From Platanthera guangdongensis (lineage: Eukaryota; Streptophyta; Magnoliopsida; Asparagales; Orchidaceae), in assembly GCA_039583875.1 (NCBI GenBank), contig CM077162.1, positions 65,841,259 to 65,905,258 on the forward strand: a stretch of 64,000 bases of DNA, in the 5' to 3' direction. The position numbers and the translations under genes were made by a program. Positions within the stretch are counted from its first letter, which is position 1, and the number at the start of each line of letters is the position of its first letter. Positions 19,156-30,003 of the stretch are shown piece after piece. The notes under the pieces are model-generated. The model was not told the DNA's origin. It saw only the letters and a program-made list of their open reading frames with translations, and did no database searches.

Positions 19156-21192
19156 GACCTTAGAACCCAAAGAATTCTTGGGTCCTTGGTATTTGTTAGT
19201 CTGTAATCTGATAAAACTACCTACTGGCTTCCCACCAGGTAGCTTGCTACTCACTTTGGCACTAGCATTGTGCCAACAGTCCACTGCAAAGTGGCCAACT
19301 TTGCTACAACACCAACATTCAAACTTGTTGTACCTTTGCTTAGGTACAGCCTTTGCTGTCTTATCTACAGCAGACTTGTTGAATGTTGGGGCTTTGCCCT
19401 TGGACTTGGGCTTGGATTGCTCAGTCCTTGCAGGTCTAATAAAGCCCAGTCCAGCCTTGCCTTTATGATGAACAAATTCATCAATTAAAGGTAACACTGA
19501 CCTAGGTTTAGAAAACCTAGCAACTAAGTCCTTCTCCTTCTGAAGATTGATCTCCAGACTCTTAATTTGATCATTCATAAAAGTGATAGTACCCATCTGA
19601 ATCACTGTTATGTGTTTCAGCCTAGCTATCTCATTCAATTTTTGATCAAATTGCTTCTCAAAATCTGTTGCAGCAGCTTTAAGATCAGCAATTTCCTTTG
19701 CCTGACTTTTGGCTAGGGACTTGCTTTTCTTGTAAGCTTGCAACAGCACCTTATATTCATCTATAAGCTGATGAATATCATCCTCAGACTCAGATACATT
19801 CTCATCACTTGATGAAAAAGAATCTGAATCTGAACTAGAACAAGAAATAGAACTTGAACTTGAACCTTGTACCTGACTGGGTCCTGGCTGCTCCAGGATT
19901 TTGGCACTCTCTGTCAAAGCCATTAGCCCTTGGCATTGACTGTCTTCTTGTTCATAAATAGACTCCATGATCTGCATGAATTCTTCCTCTTCTTCTTCAG
20001 CAAACAGCCCTATGTAGGCTTCAGCCTCAGACTCAGTTTCTGAAGAAGAGATATCTGATAGAGTCTTCTCCTTCTTGGCAACAAAAGACTTTTCTTTCTT
20101 TCCTTTGAAGTGAGTCTTTTTCCTGTCACCAGATTCCTTTCTCTTCTCTGGACAATCTACAATAACATGACCCTGTCTATTGCAGCAATAACACACTATC
20201 TTTAATCCAGTTGCCTTGCTTGACTTTGTCCTCTTCCTGTCTTTCTTTGAAGGCTTTTTCTCCTGATAAAAGACTTCCTTTCCATGTGATGTAGAAGGCC
20301 TTGACCTCCACTGTTTCTTTTTCAAAAACTTCTGAAAGTGTCTAGTGAAAGCAGCAAAGTCTTCATCTCTTTCACTGCTTTCTGACTTGGTGCTGACTGT
20401 TTCATCTGACTCTGATTCAGCAATCTTTGGAGGTGGAGTTGGTGATTTATTCCTGCACTTCCTGGGGACATCTGTCTTGAAAGCAACTGATCTTTCCTTG
20501 TGCTCAGTCCTTGTTGATTTCTCCTCCTCTTTTCTCACTGTCAACTGCATCTCATATGACAACAACTTGCCAAACAGTGTAGGAGGAGGAATTTCCCCCA
20601 ACTTAGCCATTTCTCTAATGGCACAGATCTTTGTGTCCCAATCTTTGGTTAGGGACCTTAGGAACTTGTCATTTAGTTCATAGTTACTGAACTCTCTTCC
20701 ATAAGACATGAGTTCATTAACTATTCTGTAGAACTTCTTGTAGCACTCAGTTATGCTATCACCTTTACCTTGTCTAAAACTCTCATACTCCTGATTTAGC
20801 AAGGATTTTCTATCTTGCCTAACTTCTTCAGATCCTTCCATATACACTATAAGAGTGTCCCACATCTCTTTAGCTGTCTTGCAGTGCATAATATTCTGAA
20901 AAGTTGCATCATCAATGACACTCACTATTATGTTCTGTGCCCTCTTGTCCATAGTGGCTAGGACAATCTCATCCTTAGTCATCTCAGAGAAATCCTTTGG
21001 AGTTCTCTGATTTGCATCCAAAACTGAAATCTTCATGGGCACATAAGGCCCTTCCTTTACTGTGATGTAGATTCTAGGGTCTGAGGCCTCCATAAACAGC
21101 CTTACCCTTTCCTTCCAGATCCCAAAGATCTCTTTCCTGCATATGGGTAATTTCATGGAACCCAATTCCTTGTGATTCTCAGAGGAACCCAT
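19150..21192 (-). CDS. Gag polyprotein of element G
   Basis: 680 codons from ATG 21192 (MGSSENHKELGSMKL). Residues 1-240 form the copia Gag/capsid region (IWKERVRLFMEASDPR, EMWDTLIVYMEGSEEVRQD, KFLRSLTKDWDTKI). Two zinc knuckles of the form C-X2-C-X3-GH-X4-C: CYCCNRQGHVIVDC near 332 and CWCCSKVGHFAVDC near 625. Between them is an acidic Ser-rich segment and a coiled-coil-like stretch (about 470-560). It would form particles and package RNA. Ends in TAA; pol continues in the same frame. The leader from the primer site to the ATG is about 100 nt. This frame is undamaged. Confidence 0.93.
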   Translation of the reverse strand: MGSSENHKELGSMKLPICRKEIFGIWKERVRLFMEASDPRIYITVKEGPYVPMKISVLDANQRTPKDFSEMTKDEIVLATMDKRAQNIIVSVIDDATFQNIMHCKTAKEMWDTLIVYMEGSEEVRQDRKSLLNQEYESFRQGKGDSITECYKKFYRIVNELMSYGREFSNYELNDKFLRSLTKDWDTKICAIREMAKLGEIPPPTLFGKLLSYEMQLTVRKEEEKSTRTEHKERSVAFKTDVPRKCRNKSPTPPPKIAESESDETVSTKSESSERDEDFAAFTRHFQKFLKKKQWRSRPSTSHGKEVFYQEKKPSKKDRKRTKSSKATGLKIVCYCCNRQGHVIVDCPEKRKESGDRKKTHFKGKKEKSFVAKKEKTLSDISSSETESEAEAYIGLFAEEEEEEFMQIMESIYEQEDSQCQGLMALTESAKILEQPGPSQVQGSSSSSISCSSSDSDSFSSSDENVSESEDDIHQLIDEYKVLLQAYKKSKSLAKSQAKEIADLKAAATDFEKQFDQKLNEIARLKHITVIQMGTITFMNDQIKSLEINLQKEKDLVARFSKPRSVLPLIDEFVHHKGKAGLGFIRPARTEQSKPKSKGKAPTFNKSAVDKTAKAVPKQRYNKFECWCCSKVGHFAVDCWHNASAKVSSKLPGGKPVGSFIRLQTNKYQGPKNSLGSKVH

Positions 21193-21293
21193 GTTTCTTG
21201 ATTTTCTTGAATTTCTTGAATCTGTGATTTGCCTTACACTGAATCTGCCAAACAGGATCTCCTCAGACTGTTAGTCCTTTTTGAGGAACCTCC

Positions 21294-21304
21294 CTCTGAT
21301 ACCA
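21294..21304 (-). other. Primer-binding site (element G)
   Basis: TGGTATCAGAG on the minus strand two bases after the 5' LTR, complementary to the 3' end of initiator tRNA-Met. Confidence 0.93.
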
Positions 21305-21568
21305 CTTGAAAGATATGGTACCTACACACCTAGAGGGGGGGGGGGGGTGAATAGGTGACCTAATCCTTTTTAAACCTTAATGGCAGCAAACAGTTATATC
21401 ACAGAAACCTAACTAGTTTATCACAGCAAACACAACAATATTCACAGCACAGCACAGCACAGTATACATAGTGGTTTATAGTGGTTCCCCAAGATATGGG
21501 TACATCCACTTTCCCCCTTCGCCTATCTAGCAGTGTACTAGATTCGGCCAAACTCCTCCACTGTCTCA

Positions 21569-21811
21569 GAACCCAAAATGGTTCCTACACCTCAGGCCCA
21601 AGGCCTTACAACTCAGCTTTATCCCAAAGCCTACACTCAGCCAATCAAGGCCTACACTCAGCCAACCAAGGCCTACTCTCAGCCAATCAAGGCCTACACT
21701 CAGCCAACAAGGCCTACACTCAGAGATCTCAATCTCCTACACTCAGGCTAACAAGCCCTACCCTCAGCCTTTATAGTTATAGGCTTACAATTCACTCAGA
21801 TCCAAAGGATC
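21569..21811 (-). other. Leader hairpin array (5' LTR G)
   Basis: Same series as 10454-10696; differences between the LTRs in this stretch that I noticed fall in loops (for example CAAC versus CAAT). Confidence 0.75.
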
Positions 21812-22217
21812 CTACAAGTTAAAAATGTATTACAGAAATTAACTCTACAACTCAGAAATAAAAGAGGGGAGTTGAGAGTTTCTTGATGAGTTCTTGGAAG
21901 AACTCAGCTGGATTCACTCTGACTTAGCTTTCTTCAAAGCTTCTTGAGTAGAACTGAATAATACTGAATCCTCCTGCAGTTGTTCCTTGACCTCTGCCAC
22001 TTAAGATCCAGAATTGAATCTGAATCCTTCTTCTCAGCCTAATTCCAGAGGCTAATTTCTTGGATGGAGCCCTCTCTCTCCAACTTCTTAGATCTGTACT
22101 TGGACTGCAAGATCTTCTTGTGTTGATACTCTTGGTACCACTTCAATAATTTGTTTTTCAACAAACTGAACTTTTGAACAACAATCTGATCAACAGTTTC
22201 TGTAAACTGTAGGTGCC

Positions 22218-22225
22218 TATTTATA
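22218..22225 (-). promoter_or_regulatory. TATA box, 5' LTR G
   Basis: TATAAATA on the minus strand downstream of the palindrome array; expected transcription start about 30 nt further. Confidence 0.8.
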
Positions 22226-22360
22226 GGCCTTCTTCATGGTAACCAGCTGGTCCGGTCCATAACTGACTTCTGATATCTCTGACAGGTGCTGTAGACCGGC
22301 TGGAACGGCAGCTGTCAAGTCATCCAGTCACTTCTTGAAAATCTCTAACTCTCTGTAAGT

Positions 22361-23290
22361 GTCGAGACTTTCTGTCTTTAAGTGTCGACACTTATAGTCC
22401 AAGTGTCGACACATGTTGTGTAAGTGTCGACACAACTCTACAAGGTGTCGACACAACTCCTTGTATGTCTCGACACAGATTCTTCTGCATGTGTTGACAC
22501 TGAAATTGAGTGTCGACACAAGTACTTGTTCTTCTAGCTTTTGCTGAATTCTTCTAAGTGTCGACACATCTCCTTTGTGTCGACACAACTTCTTGTGTTG
22601 AATTTATCAAGTGTCGACACTGCTTCTTGGTGTCGACACATAGTCTTCAATGTCGATACTTGCTGAGTGTCGACACAGCTCCTTGTGTCGACACACCTTC
22701 TTCTTGTTGAGACTTCAGCTGAGTGTCGACACATTCCCTTAGTGTCGATACTTGTACTTAGAATATTTTTGTTGATCTTTCTGATCTTTGCTAAGTGTCG
22801 ACACAGCTCCTTGTGTCGACACTTTCTTCAAGTGTAGAGTCTTCAGCTAAGTGTCGACACATTGTGTTGGGTGTCGACACTTACTTCATGTGTTGACTCT
22901 TCGGGTTGTGTGTCGACACATTGTGCTGGGTGTCGACACATACTTCAAATGCTGACTCTTCTGTTGAGTGTCGACACATTGTTCTGAGTGTCGACACTTG
23001 TACTTAGTCTCTGCAGACTTTTGCTGTGTGTCGACACAGCTCCAAGTGTCGACACTTTCTGGTGTAGACACAGCTTCACTGGGTGTCGACACAGCTCCTT
23101 GTGTCGACACTTTCTGTCTGCACTTTTCTTCACTGAGTGTCGACATAGCTCCAAGTGTCGACACTTACTGTCTGGTGTCGACTCTGCATCCCAGGTGTCG
23201 ACACAATGACTCCAAGTGTCGACACTGCTTGTCTGGGTGTCGGCACAAGTCTTCTTAAGTGTCGACACTTTCTCTCTAGGTGTCGACACA
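22361..23290. promoter_or_regulatory. GTGTCGACAC palindrome array (5' LTR G)
   Basis: Same array as in the 3' LTR with a few single-base changes, mostly in or near the central CG (GTGTCGATAC, GTGTCGGCAC). Confidence 0.93.
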
Positions 23291-23434
23291 TGGACTTAGA
23301 AACTTTTTGCTTCAGTCCAGTGATTACTTAACCTGCACAAATAAACTCAACATACATCAAATACATTATGATGTATATCATTGAGTTGGGTGAGGCTTCT
23401 TCAAATCAGGTACATTTGACCAATGTACCCAACA

Positions 23435-23439
23435 CTGTC
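23435..23439. other. Target-site duplication, right copy (element G)
   Basis: CTGTC directly after the LTR end CCAACA. Confidence 0.93.
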
Positions 23440-23468
23440 ATTAAGACTAATTATGACCGTTAGAATCT

Positions 23469-23476
23469 TATATAAG
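23469..23476 (+). promoter_or_regulatory. TATA box of LTR X
   Basis: TATATAAG in the context ATGACCGTTAGAATC..GGTC, matching the TATA region of E (28767-28774). Confidence 0.75.
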
Positions 23477-23846
23477 GTCTTGTCCAAACCGAGAAACCCT
23501 AACAAGTTCTGTCAAGTTTTATTCTAAGTATTTTTCTGAATCTCATTCTCTCTCTCTAAAAACGAAAGCCGCCTCCGCCGACCATCATCGCGCATATTTG
23601 GCTAGGGTTTTCGATCCAGAAGATTCAAATCAAGAAGATTCACAGATCGAGATTGTCTTTCAATTATTCATCATCTATCTGATCATGTGAAGCCAAGAAA
23701 TTTCAGATCTAGCTTTTACCGAGATTCTTCTTCAACTTCTCTGATAGAGCCGTAAAGATCGAACAGGAAGATTCAGGCGGACTGTTTCCAGATCTAAGAA
23801 AGTTTTACTGTTTGTATTTTCATATACTTTCAATTTCATTCTTGTA

Positions 23847-23980
23847 GGAGAATTCTCTTTGAGTGTAGGAGCCCTTTTTTGTCTCCAAGTTGTAGGAAGT
23901 TTTATCTTCCGAGTGTAGATCCGTGTTGTGGATCGAGATTGTAGGAACTTTGTTCCGACGCATAAGATTGGTTTTCAATC
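23847..23980 (+). other. Leader hairpin array (LTR X)
   Basis: Six consecutive stems: GAGAATTCTC, GGAG..CTCC, GGAAG..CTTCC, GATCC..GGATC, GGAAC..GTTCC, GATTG..CAATC. Most are separated by linkers of the type GAGTGTA or AAGTTGTA. Confidence 0.78.
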
Positions 23981-24190
23981 CGAGATAGTGGAGTAGCCGA
24001 GTCTAGTTCTTTGCTAGATCGGTGAGGGAAAGTGGATGTATCCAAGGTTGGGAAACCACTATAAATATTTTATCGTCTGTGATTGATTGGTAGATAATTG
24101 TGTGCATAGTCTCTAAACTTTTATCTCGCAAAAAGGCGCACAACTCACCTATTCACCCCACTCTAGGTGATTTAGGTAGACAACTGAACA

Positions 24191-25054
24191 CTTTTAATCT
24201 TGTCATGCATTCAGACTAAAACTCAGTCCCATGATCACTTCTGATTTTGACCACAGTACTGTTAAGTTCATTCTAAATTTGCCTAACAAATGTCTGGAAG
24301 ACATCAGGGGTTTCAGATTTCTTCCTTAGAAAGAACACCCAGGCAAATCTGGAGAAGTCATCAACAACCACAAGAGTGTAGACTTTCCTACCTATACTAT
24401 GAACTGGCTAGGACCAAATAGATCCATATGCAGGAGGTATAAATGCCTCACTGTGACTTTGGTATTAAGGCTCTGAAAGGAGGTCCTGGTCTGCTTGCCC
24501 TTTTGGCATGCTAAGCAGATACCCTCCTTGATGCACTTCACCTTAGGACTATTTCTCACTAACTCTTCACTAAAGAGTTTGCCTATGGTCTTAAAATTCA
24601 GATGAGCTAGCTTCTTGTGCCATTAGACACAATGTGAAGCTTTCTCATCTACAACTAGGCATATAGGAGAATCCTTGCTCTTATAAACAAAATTGAGAAA
24701 ATAGACATTTCCACTCCTAGTGCCTGTCAAGATGACCCCTTGGTCACTTGACCTCCTAATTTTGCACTCATCCTTGAGGAAACAAATGTCATAGCCAAGA
24801 ACACAAAGTTGGCTTATGCTTATCAGGTTATGTTGCAAACCTTTCACATAAGCTACTCGTGTGATAGTGATTATGCCATTAGATATCTTACCAAACCCTT
24901 TGGTTACTCCTCTTTCTGAACCACCAAAGATGACTTTGGGTCCATTTTCAACTGGAGTGTACTCCATCAACATGCTCCTTGTTCTAGTCATGTACCTGGA
25001 ACATCCACTGTCCAAGTACCGTGTAGGGGTATCACCACTTGGACTCACCTGCAA
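24191..25054 (-). pseudogene. Copia protease and integrase N-terminal part (element F)
   Basis: The protease site RYLDSGCSRYMT keeps D-S-G. The pre-integrase region (NLISISQLCVLGYDICF) and, past a stop near 24622, the integrase zinc finger (CLACQKGKQ intact), the MDLFGP-type motif and DHGTEF-like remnants are readable down to 24200 with frameshifts. It breaks off at LTR X. Not functional. Confidence 0.82.
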
Positions 25055-25079
25055 AGATAGATCATCTTTCCTTAGGACC

Positions 25080-27582
25080 TCAATTCTTATTGGGTCCTAG
25101 GTGCATGTTAGACAGAAATTGAACATGCCTACCTGCAGCTCTTCTGACAGGTAAACTGGCATTATTTCTCTGGATACTCTTATTGTGCCAACAATCAATA
25201 ACATAGTGACCCACTTTGCCACAACACCAGCACTCATAAATGTTGTACCTTCTTTTGAGGGATGGCTTTGCAGCATAGCAGTGTGCGGCTCTTATTCCAG
25301 TAGGTACAATGGCCTTTTTCTTAAGTCTTCCAGCCATAGCCTGATTTGGGATTTGTATGGTAGCAGAGGTACTATGGATATCTTTGACCCTATCAGCAGC
25401 TGCCTTCTTTTCAGAGTGCAAGCTCCTGATAGCTTCAGATATACCCAAGTCTGGTGTGCTGACAGACTTTCCTTTAGTCTGATTGTGGACTGGAAGACTT
25501 TGAGAATGGGCTGCAGCCTTATTTTTGAGTGTTGGGGCTGGTACACCAAACACAAATGGTCCAGGATGGGCCATTTGGATTTCTTCATGGGCTGCCTTGT
25601 AGGCACTATCACCCTTGCCATTCCTAACACCATACTCCCAGCGACCATGAATGCTGTCATGGTCATACCTTTTAGATGGTAGCTCCACTTTCCTGAAAGG
25701 AATTGAAGGCATGGAGGCTAGTGGCTGCACTAGAGCATTGCCCTTCCTTTTGGAATAGACAACTCTAGTTCTCCCTTTGAAGCCTAACCCCTTTTTCCCC
25801 TTTTGGGAGGAGAAGGAATCAATCAAAGGCAATACTGAACATGGCTTTGAGAACTTAGCCACTAGATCCTTCTCCTTTTGGAGTTTACATTCAAGATTCC
25901 TAATGTGGTTATTTTTGAAGATGATTGTGCCCATCTAAATAACAATGATGTTTTTCAGCTTGCTGACTTCTTGTATCTTCAGGTTCAACATGTTTGCTGA
26001 GTCTAAAACAACCAGCTTCAGAGAGGCAATCTCCTCAGCCTATTTTTGGCTAGAAGCTTGCTTCTCTTCAGTGCTTGCAGGAGTTCACCATAATTATCAA
26101 TCAATTGATTGACATCTCCATCAGATTCAGAGCCATCTTCATCTTTTGATGCAGATGCTTCTGATTCTGGACTAGTTACATAATCTGACACAAAAGGTAT
26201 AGAATGTACCTTACTTGTGTTAGACTGCTCCTGGCTGTGTCCTTCCTCAGTTAAATCCATCAGCCCAAGATAATGGCTGACTTCTTCTCCTTCTTTAGAT
26301 CTGGTAGCATCATCGGCTTCTCCAGTGATTGCAGCCAGCATCTCTAGGAAGTCTGCTTCTACAGATTCTTCTTCAGCAGTAAATAGCCCAATGAGGGCTT
26401 CAACTTCATCTTCCTCTTCTAACTCTAATGATGAGGAGTCAGTCCAACTCTTTTGCTTCTTGGCAATGAAGGACTTCTCCTTCTTGACCTTCTACTGATG
26501 TTCCTTCTTTCCACCAGCATCCATTATTTTGATAGGGCAGTCGACTATGACATGCCCTGGCTTGCTGCAACAATAACACACCACTTTAGAAGAAGTATGT
26601 ATACTAGGATTAGAGCCATACATGTCCTCTTTAGAGGATTTCTATTTGCCCTTATAGTATTCTTCCTTGGGATGAGAAGAAGAGGATGGACTGCTTTTCT
26701 AGTGTTTCTTCTTTATAAATTTCTGGAATTGCCTAGAAAAGGCATCAAGGTCTTCATCAGAAATGTGGCAGTCTGATGTGCTGGTATCTGAGCTTTCTGA
26801 CTCAGAATCAGCAACTTTCCTTGGTTGAGAAGGAATCTTTCTCCTGCTCTTCCTTGTGGCTTCAACTTTAAAGGCCATTAACTTGTCTTTGACTATAGGC
26901 TGCTGATTTTCTCCTCCTCCTTTCTAGCAGTCTGCTGCATTTCATATGATAATAGCTTTCCAAATAGGGTTGGTGGTGGAGTGTCTGCAAGTTTGCCCAC
27001 TTCTCTGATGGCACCGATTTTTGTGTCCCAGTCTTTAGTTAAAGACCTGAGGAACTTATCATTCAATCCATAAGTGCTGAAGACTCTGCCATATGTTTTC
27101 AGCTCTTTCACAATTCTGAAAAACTTCTCATAACACTCAACAATGCCATCTGACTTGTCCTGCCTGAAGCTTTCATACTCCTGATTGAGCATGAACTTCC
27201 TGTCCTCCCTCACTTCTTCAGACCCCTCCATATAGACAACTAGTGTGTCCCACATCACCTTAGCTGTCTTGCAGTGGACTAGGTTTTGGAAGGTTGAGTT
27301 ATTTATGACACTAACAATAATGTTTTGTGCCCTATTATCCATTGTCGCAAAGATGATTTCATCTTTAGTCATCTCAGAATATAGCTTTGGAGTCTTCAGA
27401 TTTGCATCAAGAACTGATGTCTTCATTGGGATGAAGGGCCCTTCCTGTATTATGATGTATATCCTAGGATCAGAAGCTTCCATGAAAAGTCTGACCCTTT
27501 CCTTCCAGATGTCAAAGGTCTCCTTCCTGCAAAGCGGAAGTTTCATGGATCCAAGTTCTTTATGATTCTCACCTGAACCCAT
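25080..27582 (-). pseudogene. Gag (element F), interrupted
   Basis: Starts at ATG 27582 (MGSGENHKELGSMKLPLCRK), near-parallel to G's Gag. 27582-26893 is an open capsid part; a stop near 26893 and more down to 26018 break the acidic middle; 25934-25080 is open and carries the knuckle CWCCGKVGHYVIDC. The first knuckle (CYCCSKPGHVIVDC-like) is seen near 26540-26580. Relative to G there is an extra segment (25290-25670) in the C-terminal part. Confidence 0.82.
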
Positions 27583-27648
27583 CTTGGCCTTTTAATAGCT
27601 GCCCCTGGAGATCAACTCAGACTATTAATTCTATCTTGAGCAACCTCC

Positions 27649-27659
27649 CTCTGATACCA
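27649..27659 (-). other. Primer-binding site (element F)
   Basis: TGGTATCAGAG on the minus strand, two bases from the LTR end, as in G. Confidence 0.9.
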
Positions 27660-27699
27660 CTTGAAAGTTTTGATTTCAAGAACAACTAATCACCTAGAT

Positions 27700-27741
27700 G
27701 GGTGGGTGGGGGGGGGGGGGGGGGTGGGGGTGGTGGGAGGG
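27700..27741. repeat. G-rich tract in U5 of LTR F
   Basis: Long G runs with few T/A interruptions in the plus strand between CACCTAGAT and TGAATAGG; could form a G-quadruplex. Confidence 0.85.
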
Positions 27742-27984
27742 TGAATAGGTCCAATTCCAAAAACTTAAGAAGCTAATCGATTAATATCACAACACATCAA
27801 TCTCATGACAATCAAAACTAGCACATCACAGTACATAAAATTTTATAGTGGTTCCCCAATTGATGGGTACATCCACTTTCCCCCTTCGCCTATCTAGCAG
27901 TATACTAGATTCGACCAAACTTCCTTCTATCTTTCTCAGATACTCAGATCTTACAGCTCAGAGCCCAACCTACTCCTACAACTC

Positions 27985-28045
27985 GGGCACAAGCCCTACC
28001 ACTCAGATCACCAAGATCCTACAACTCAAGTTCTTCCCAAGAACT
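27985..28045 (-). other. Leader hairpin array (LTR F)
   Basis: Stems GGGC..GCCC, GATC..GATC and AGTTC..GAACT separated by CTACAACTC / CTACCACTCA linkers. Stem sequences mostly differ from G, E and X, while linker and spacing agree. Confidence 0.72.
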
Positions 28046-28303
28046 CTACCTCAGATGACTCCACACTCTAAAAATGTTTCAAGTTGTCTACCTAAATCAA
28101 CTAGAGAGGGGTGTTGTGCGTCTTTTTGCAGAATAAAAAATTTAGCGAGCGATGCACAAAAATAACCAAGCATTCACAAACGATACCAAGAGTTATAGTG
28201 GTTCCCCAACCTTGGGTACATCCACTTTCCACCTCACCGATCTAGCAAAGCACTAGACTCAACTACTCCACTAATATCGGATTGAAAACAACCCTACCAC
28301 TCA

Positions 28304-28412
28304 GAACAAAGTTCCTACAACTCGATCCCAAAAATAGGATCTACACTTGGAAGAGTAAACTTCCTACAAAGAGCTCAGAGAACAAAGCTCCTACACTCGG
28401 AGAAGAATCTCC
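28304..28412 (-). other. Leader hairpin array (LTR E)
   Basis: GAAC..GTTC, GATCC..GGATC, GGAAG..CTTCC, GAGCT..AGCTC and GGAGA..TCTCC in series, joined by CTACAACTC / CTACACTTG / CTACACTC. Corresponds stem by stem to LTR X. Confidence 0.78.
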
Positions 28413-28766
28413 TACAATAATAAAATGAATATAAAGAATTACAAAAAGTAATTTCTCAGATCTGAAAACTTCTGCCTTTCTTCTTCCTTGAATTTGAAAG
28501 CTCTATCAGAATTATTTTGAAGAAGACTCGGCTAGATCTCTGGATCTGAAAACTTAGGACTCAGCAAGATCAAGGAGAGAATCAGTCGATTGTAGAATAG
28601 CTTGAACTTTGAATCTCTTGCTCTGAATCTCTGGATCGAAAGCCTATCAGCAAGAATTGCGATAAATAGAGGCAGCGACTCTCGATTTAGAAAGTGAATT
28701 TTCGATTCAGAATTCTTAGAATTTCTTCTTTCGGCTTCAACTAGGGTTGGTCGATTATGATAAGAC

Positions 28767-28774
28767 CTTTTATA
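28767..28774 (-). promoter_or_regulatory. TATA box, LTR E
   Basis: TATAAAAG on the minus strand about 120 bases downstream of the palindrome array. Confidence 0.78.
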
Positions 28775-28889
28775 GGACTTGTCTAACGGTCATAATCATA
28801 ATAAATGATAGCCACATAGACCAATCACTTGCTAATTACATTTGAAAATTAGTCTGACTGGACTTAAGAAAATTTTCAAAAACAGTACA

Positions 28890-29440
28890 ACAGTTCTCGA
28901 GAAGAAGGATTGTACTCGAGAAAAAATGAATTCTGTTCTCGAGAACAATAATGATGGTCTCTAGAAAAATAACTTTTGTTCTCGAGAACAATGATGAAGA
29001 TCCCGAGAAAAAGGACTTAGAAAAAATGTGGAGGTGGAAATCAGCGCACTCGAGAATAAAAGAAGTACACGAGAGAAAAGAACTTTAGTTCTCGAGAAGA
29101 AACAATCTGGTACTCGAGAACAAATAAGTGTTCTCGAGAACAAATGTCTGGCTCTCGAGAAAAATGGTATAGGTCTTGAGAAAAGTCTTCTACATCTCGA
29201 GAATTAAGCATAGTCTTCTCGAGAATAAATTTAGCCTTCTCGAGAAAAAGACTTAGAAAAATTCCTTAAGGGAAAGATGTAACTCAAGAAGAAGTGTCAT
29301 GAATTACTCGAGTACATAAGGCATTCCCGAGAACAGCATTAAGCTTTCTCGAGAACTATTTTTGCAACTCGAAATCAAGACAAGTCTTGCTCGAGAACAA
29401 GCTTTAGTTCTTCTCAAGTACAAAAGATAGTACTCGAGAA
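28890..29440. promoter_or_regulatory. TTCTCGAGAA palindrome array (LTR E)
   Basis: About 20 copies of CTCGAG in TTCTCGAGAAC/ACTCGAGAA context at 20-30-base spacing, some eroded at the CG (TTCTCAAG, TCTTGAGAA). Confidence 0.9.
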
Positions 29441-29769
29441 AAACACTTAGAGAATTTTTCTGAAAGTCTGAAAACATGATTTCTTCAAAATAATCAGCAT
29501 CAAACTTTTCTCCCATGCTCTTAGTACTTGAAAAGGAAGTGTGTCCCAATGGAGAGGCTACACATGAGTCAATACCATGAATCACATAATGAGGGATTAC
29601 ATTGTATGGTCCTGTGTTTGGTAGCTTATTGTAGACTGACATTGAACTACACTTAACAATTGTATCCTGCAAACACTTAACTAAAAAGAGCATCAAATAC
29701 AAACTTAATTCATCTTAGTTCAAGGGTGACTTCATACAAATTTGGGTTATTGTAGATGCAATACCCAAC

Positions 29770-29785
29770 AATCTCCCCTATTTAT
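29770..29785 (-). other. Polypurine tract (element E)
   Basis: Minus strand AAATAGGGGAGAT directly before the LTR start. Confidence 0.85.
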
Positions 29786-30003
29786 AGAAGTCAGAACCCT
29801 CTACACTAAGGTGGATTACATCAAGATAAACTAGTAAAGAAACTCATAACCATAATAAATAGATAAGAGCAATAATGGAGAAAAATCAGATCAACAAAAC
29901 TAAAGGTTCATATTAATAGAAATATGTCAAAGAAAGAGTTCAATTCCACAATTTCAACAATGAGAATTATCAGAACATCTTCAATTTCTATTAGTAATGT
30001 TAT

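Larger units (their letters stand above)
10193..23434 (-). mobile_element. Element G: structurally complete Ty1/copia retrotransposon
   Basis: 13.24 kb, TGAAAG..CCAACA ends, two nearly identical LTRs (2127 and 2128 bp), perfect 5-bp target duplication, tRNA-Met primer site, polypurine tract, gag, pol and ORF3, all on the minus strand. The Maximus/SIRE-like assignment rests on the long Gag with two zinc knuckles, the RT/RNase H signature sequence and the ORF after pol. It is inserted in LTR X between array and TATA box. Point mutations (see genes) make autonomous movement unlikely. Confidence 0.95.
21307..23434 (-). repeat. 5' LTR of element G
   Basis: 2128 bp, same layout as the 3' LTR. It drives the genomic RNA. 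Few differences from the 3' copy, for example one extra G in the poly-G run and scattered substitutions. Confidence 0.95.
23440..24190 (+). repeat. LTR X, right part (R/U5)
   Basis: Continues 10192. Contains the TATA box (23469-23476), leader hairpins (23847-23980), CTATTCACCCCACTCTAGG near the end, and ends GACAACTGAACA. It aligns with the reverse complement of the E LTR. It sits in plus orientation inside F's integrase; no other part of its element is left. Confidence 0.82.
24191..28074 (-). mobile_element. Element F: broken Ty1/copia retrotransposon
   Basis: Keeps an integrase piece, protease, gag, the primer site and the first ~410 bp (in plus coordinates) of the 5' LTR. It is cut by LTR X on the left and by E inside its LTR on the right. 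Closely related to G in gag and pol. Many stops; RT, RNase H and ORF3 are missing. Confidence 0.85.
27662..28074 (-). repeat. 5' LTR fragment of element F
   Basis: Starts TGAAAG like G's LTR; contains an expanded G-rich tract (27700-27741), the GGTACATCCACTTTC block shared with G, and a leader hairpin array. It is interrupted at 28074 by the E LTR. Confidence 0.82.
28075..29769 (-). repeat. 3' LTR of element E
   Basis: 1695 bp, plus-strand ends TGTTTCAAG..CCCAACA. Order in transcription direction: start TGTTGGGTATTG, CTCGAG array (29440-28890), TATA (28774-28767), leader hairpins (28412-28304), end TTGAAACA. Confidence 0.88.

Noticed and set aside
20345..20683. Plus-strand ORFs opposite G's gag (also 19178-19488, 16580-17406)
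   Set aside because: Antisense shadows of the gag/pol frames.
28890..29440. Heat-shock elements from TTC..GAA in TTCTCGAGAA
   Set aside because: The spacing between TTC and GAA is four bases, not the two of a standard heat-shock element; kept only as a palindrome.
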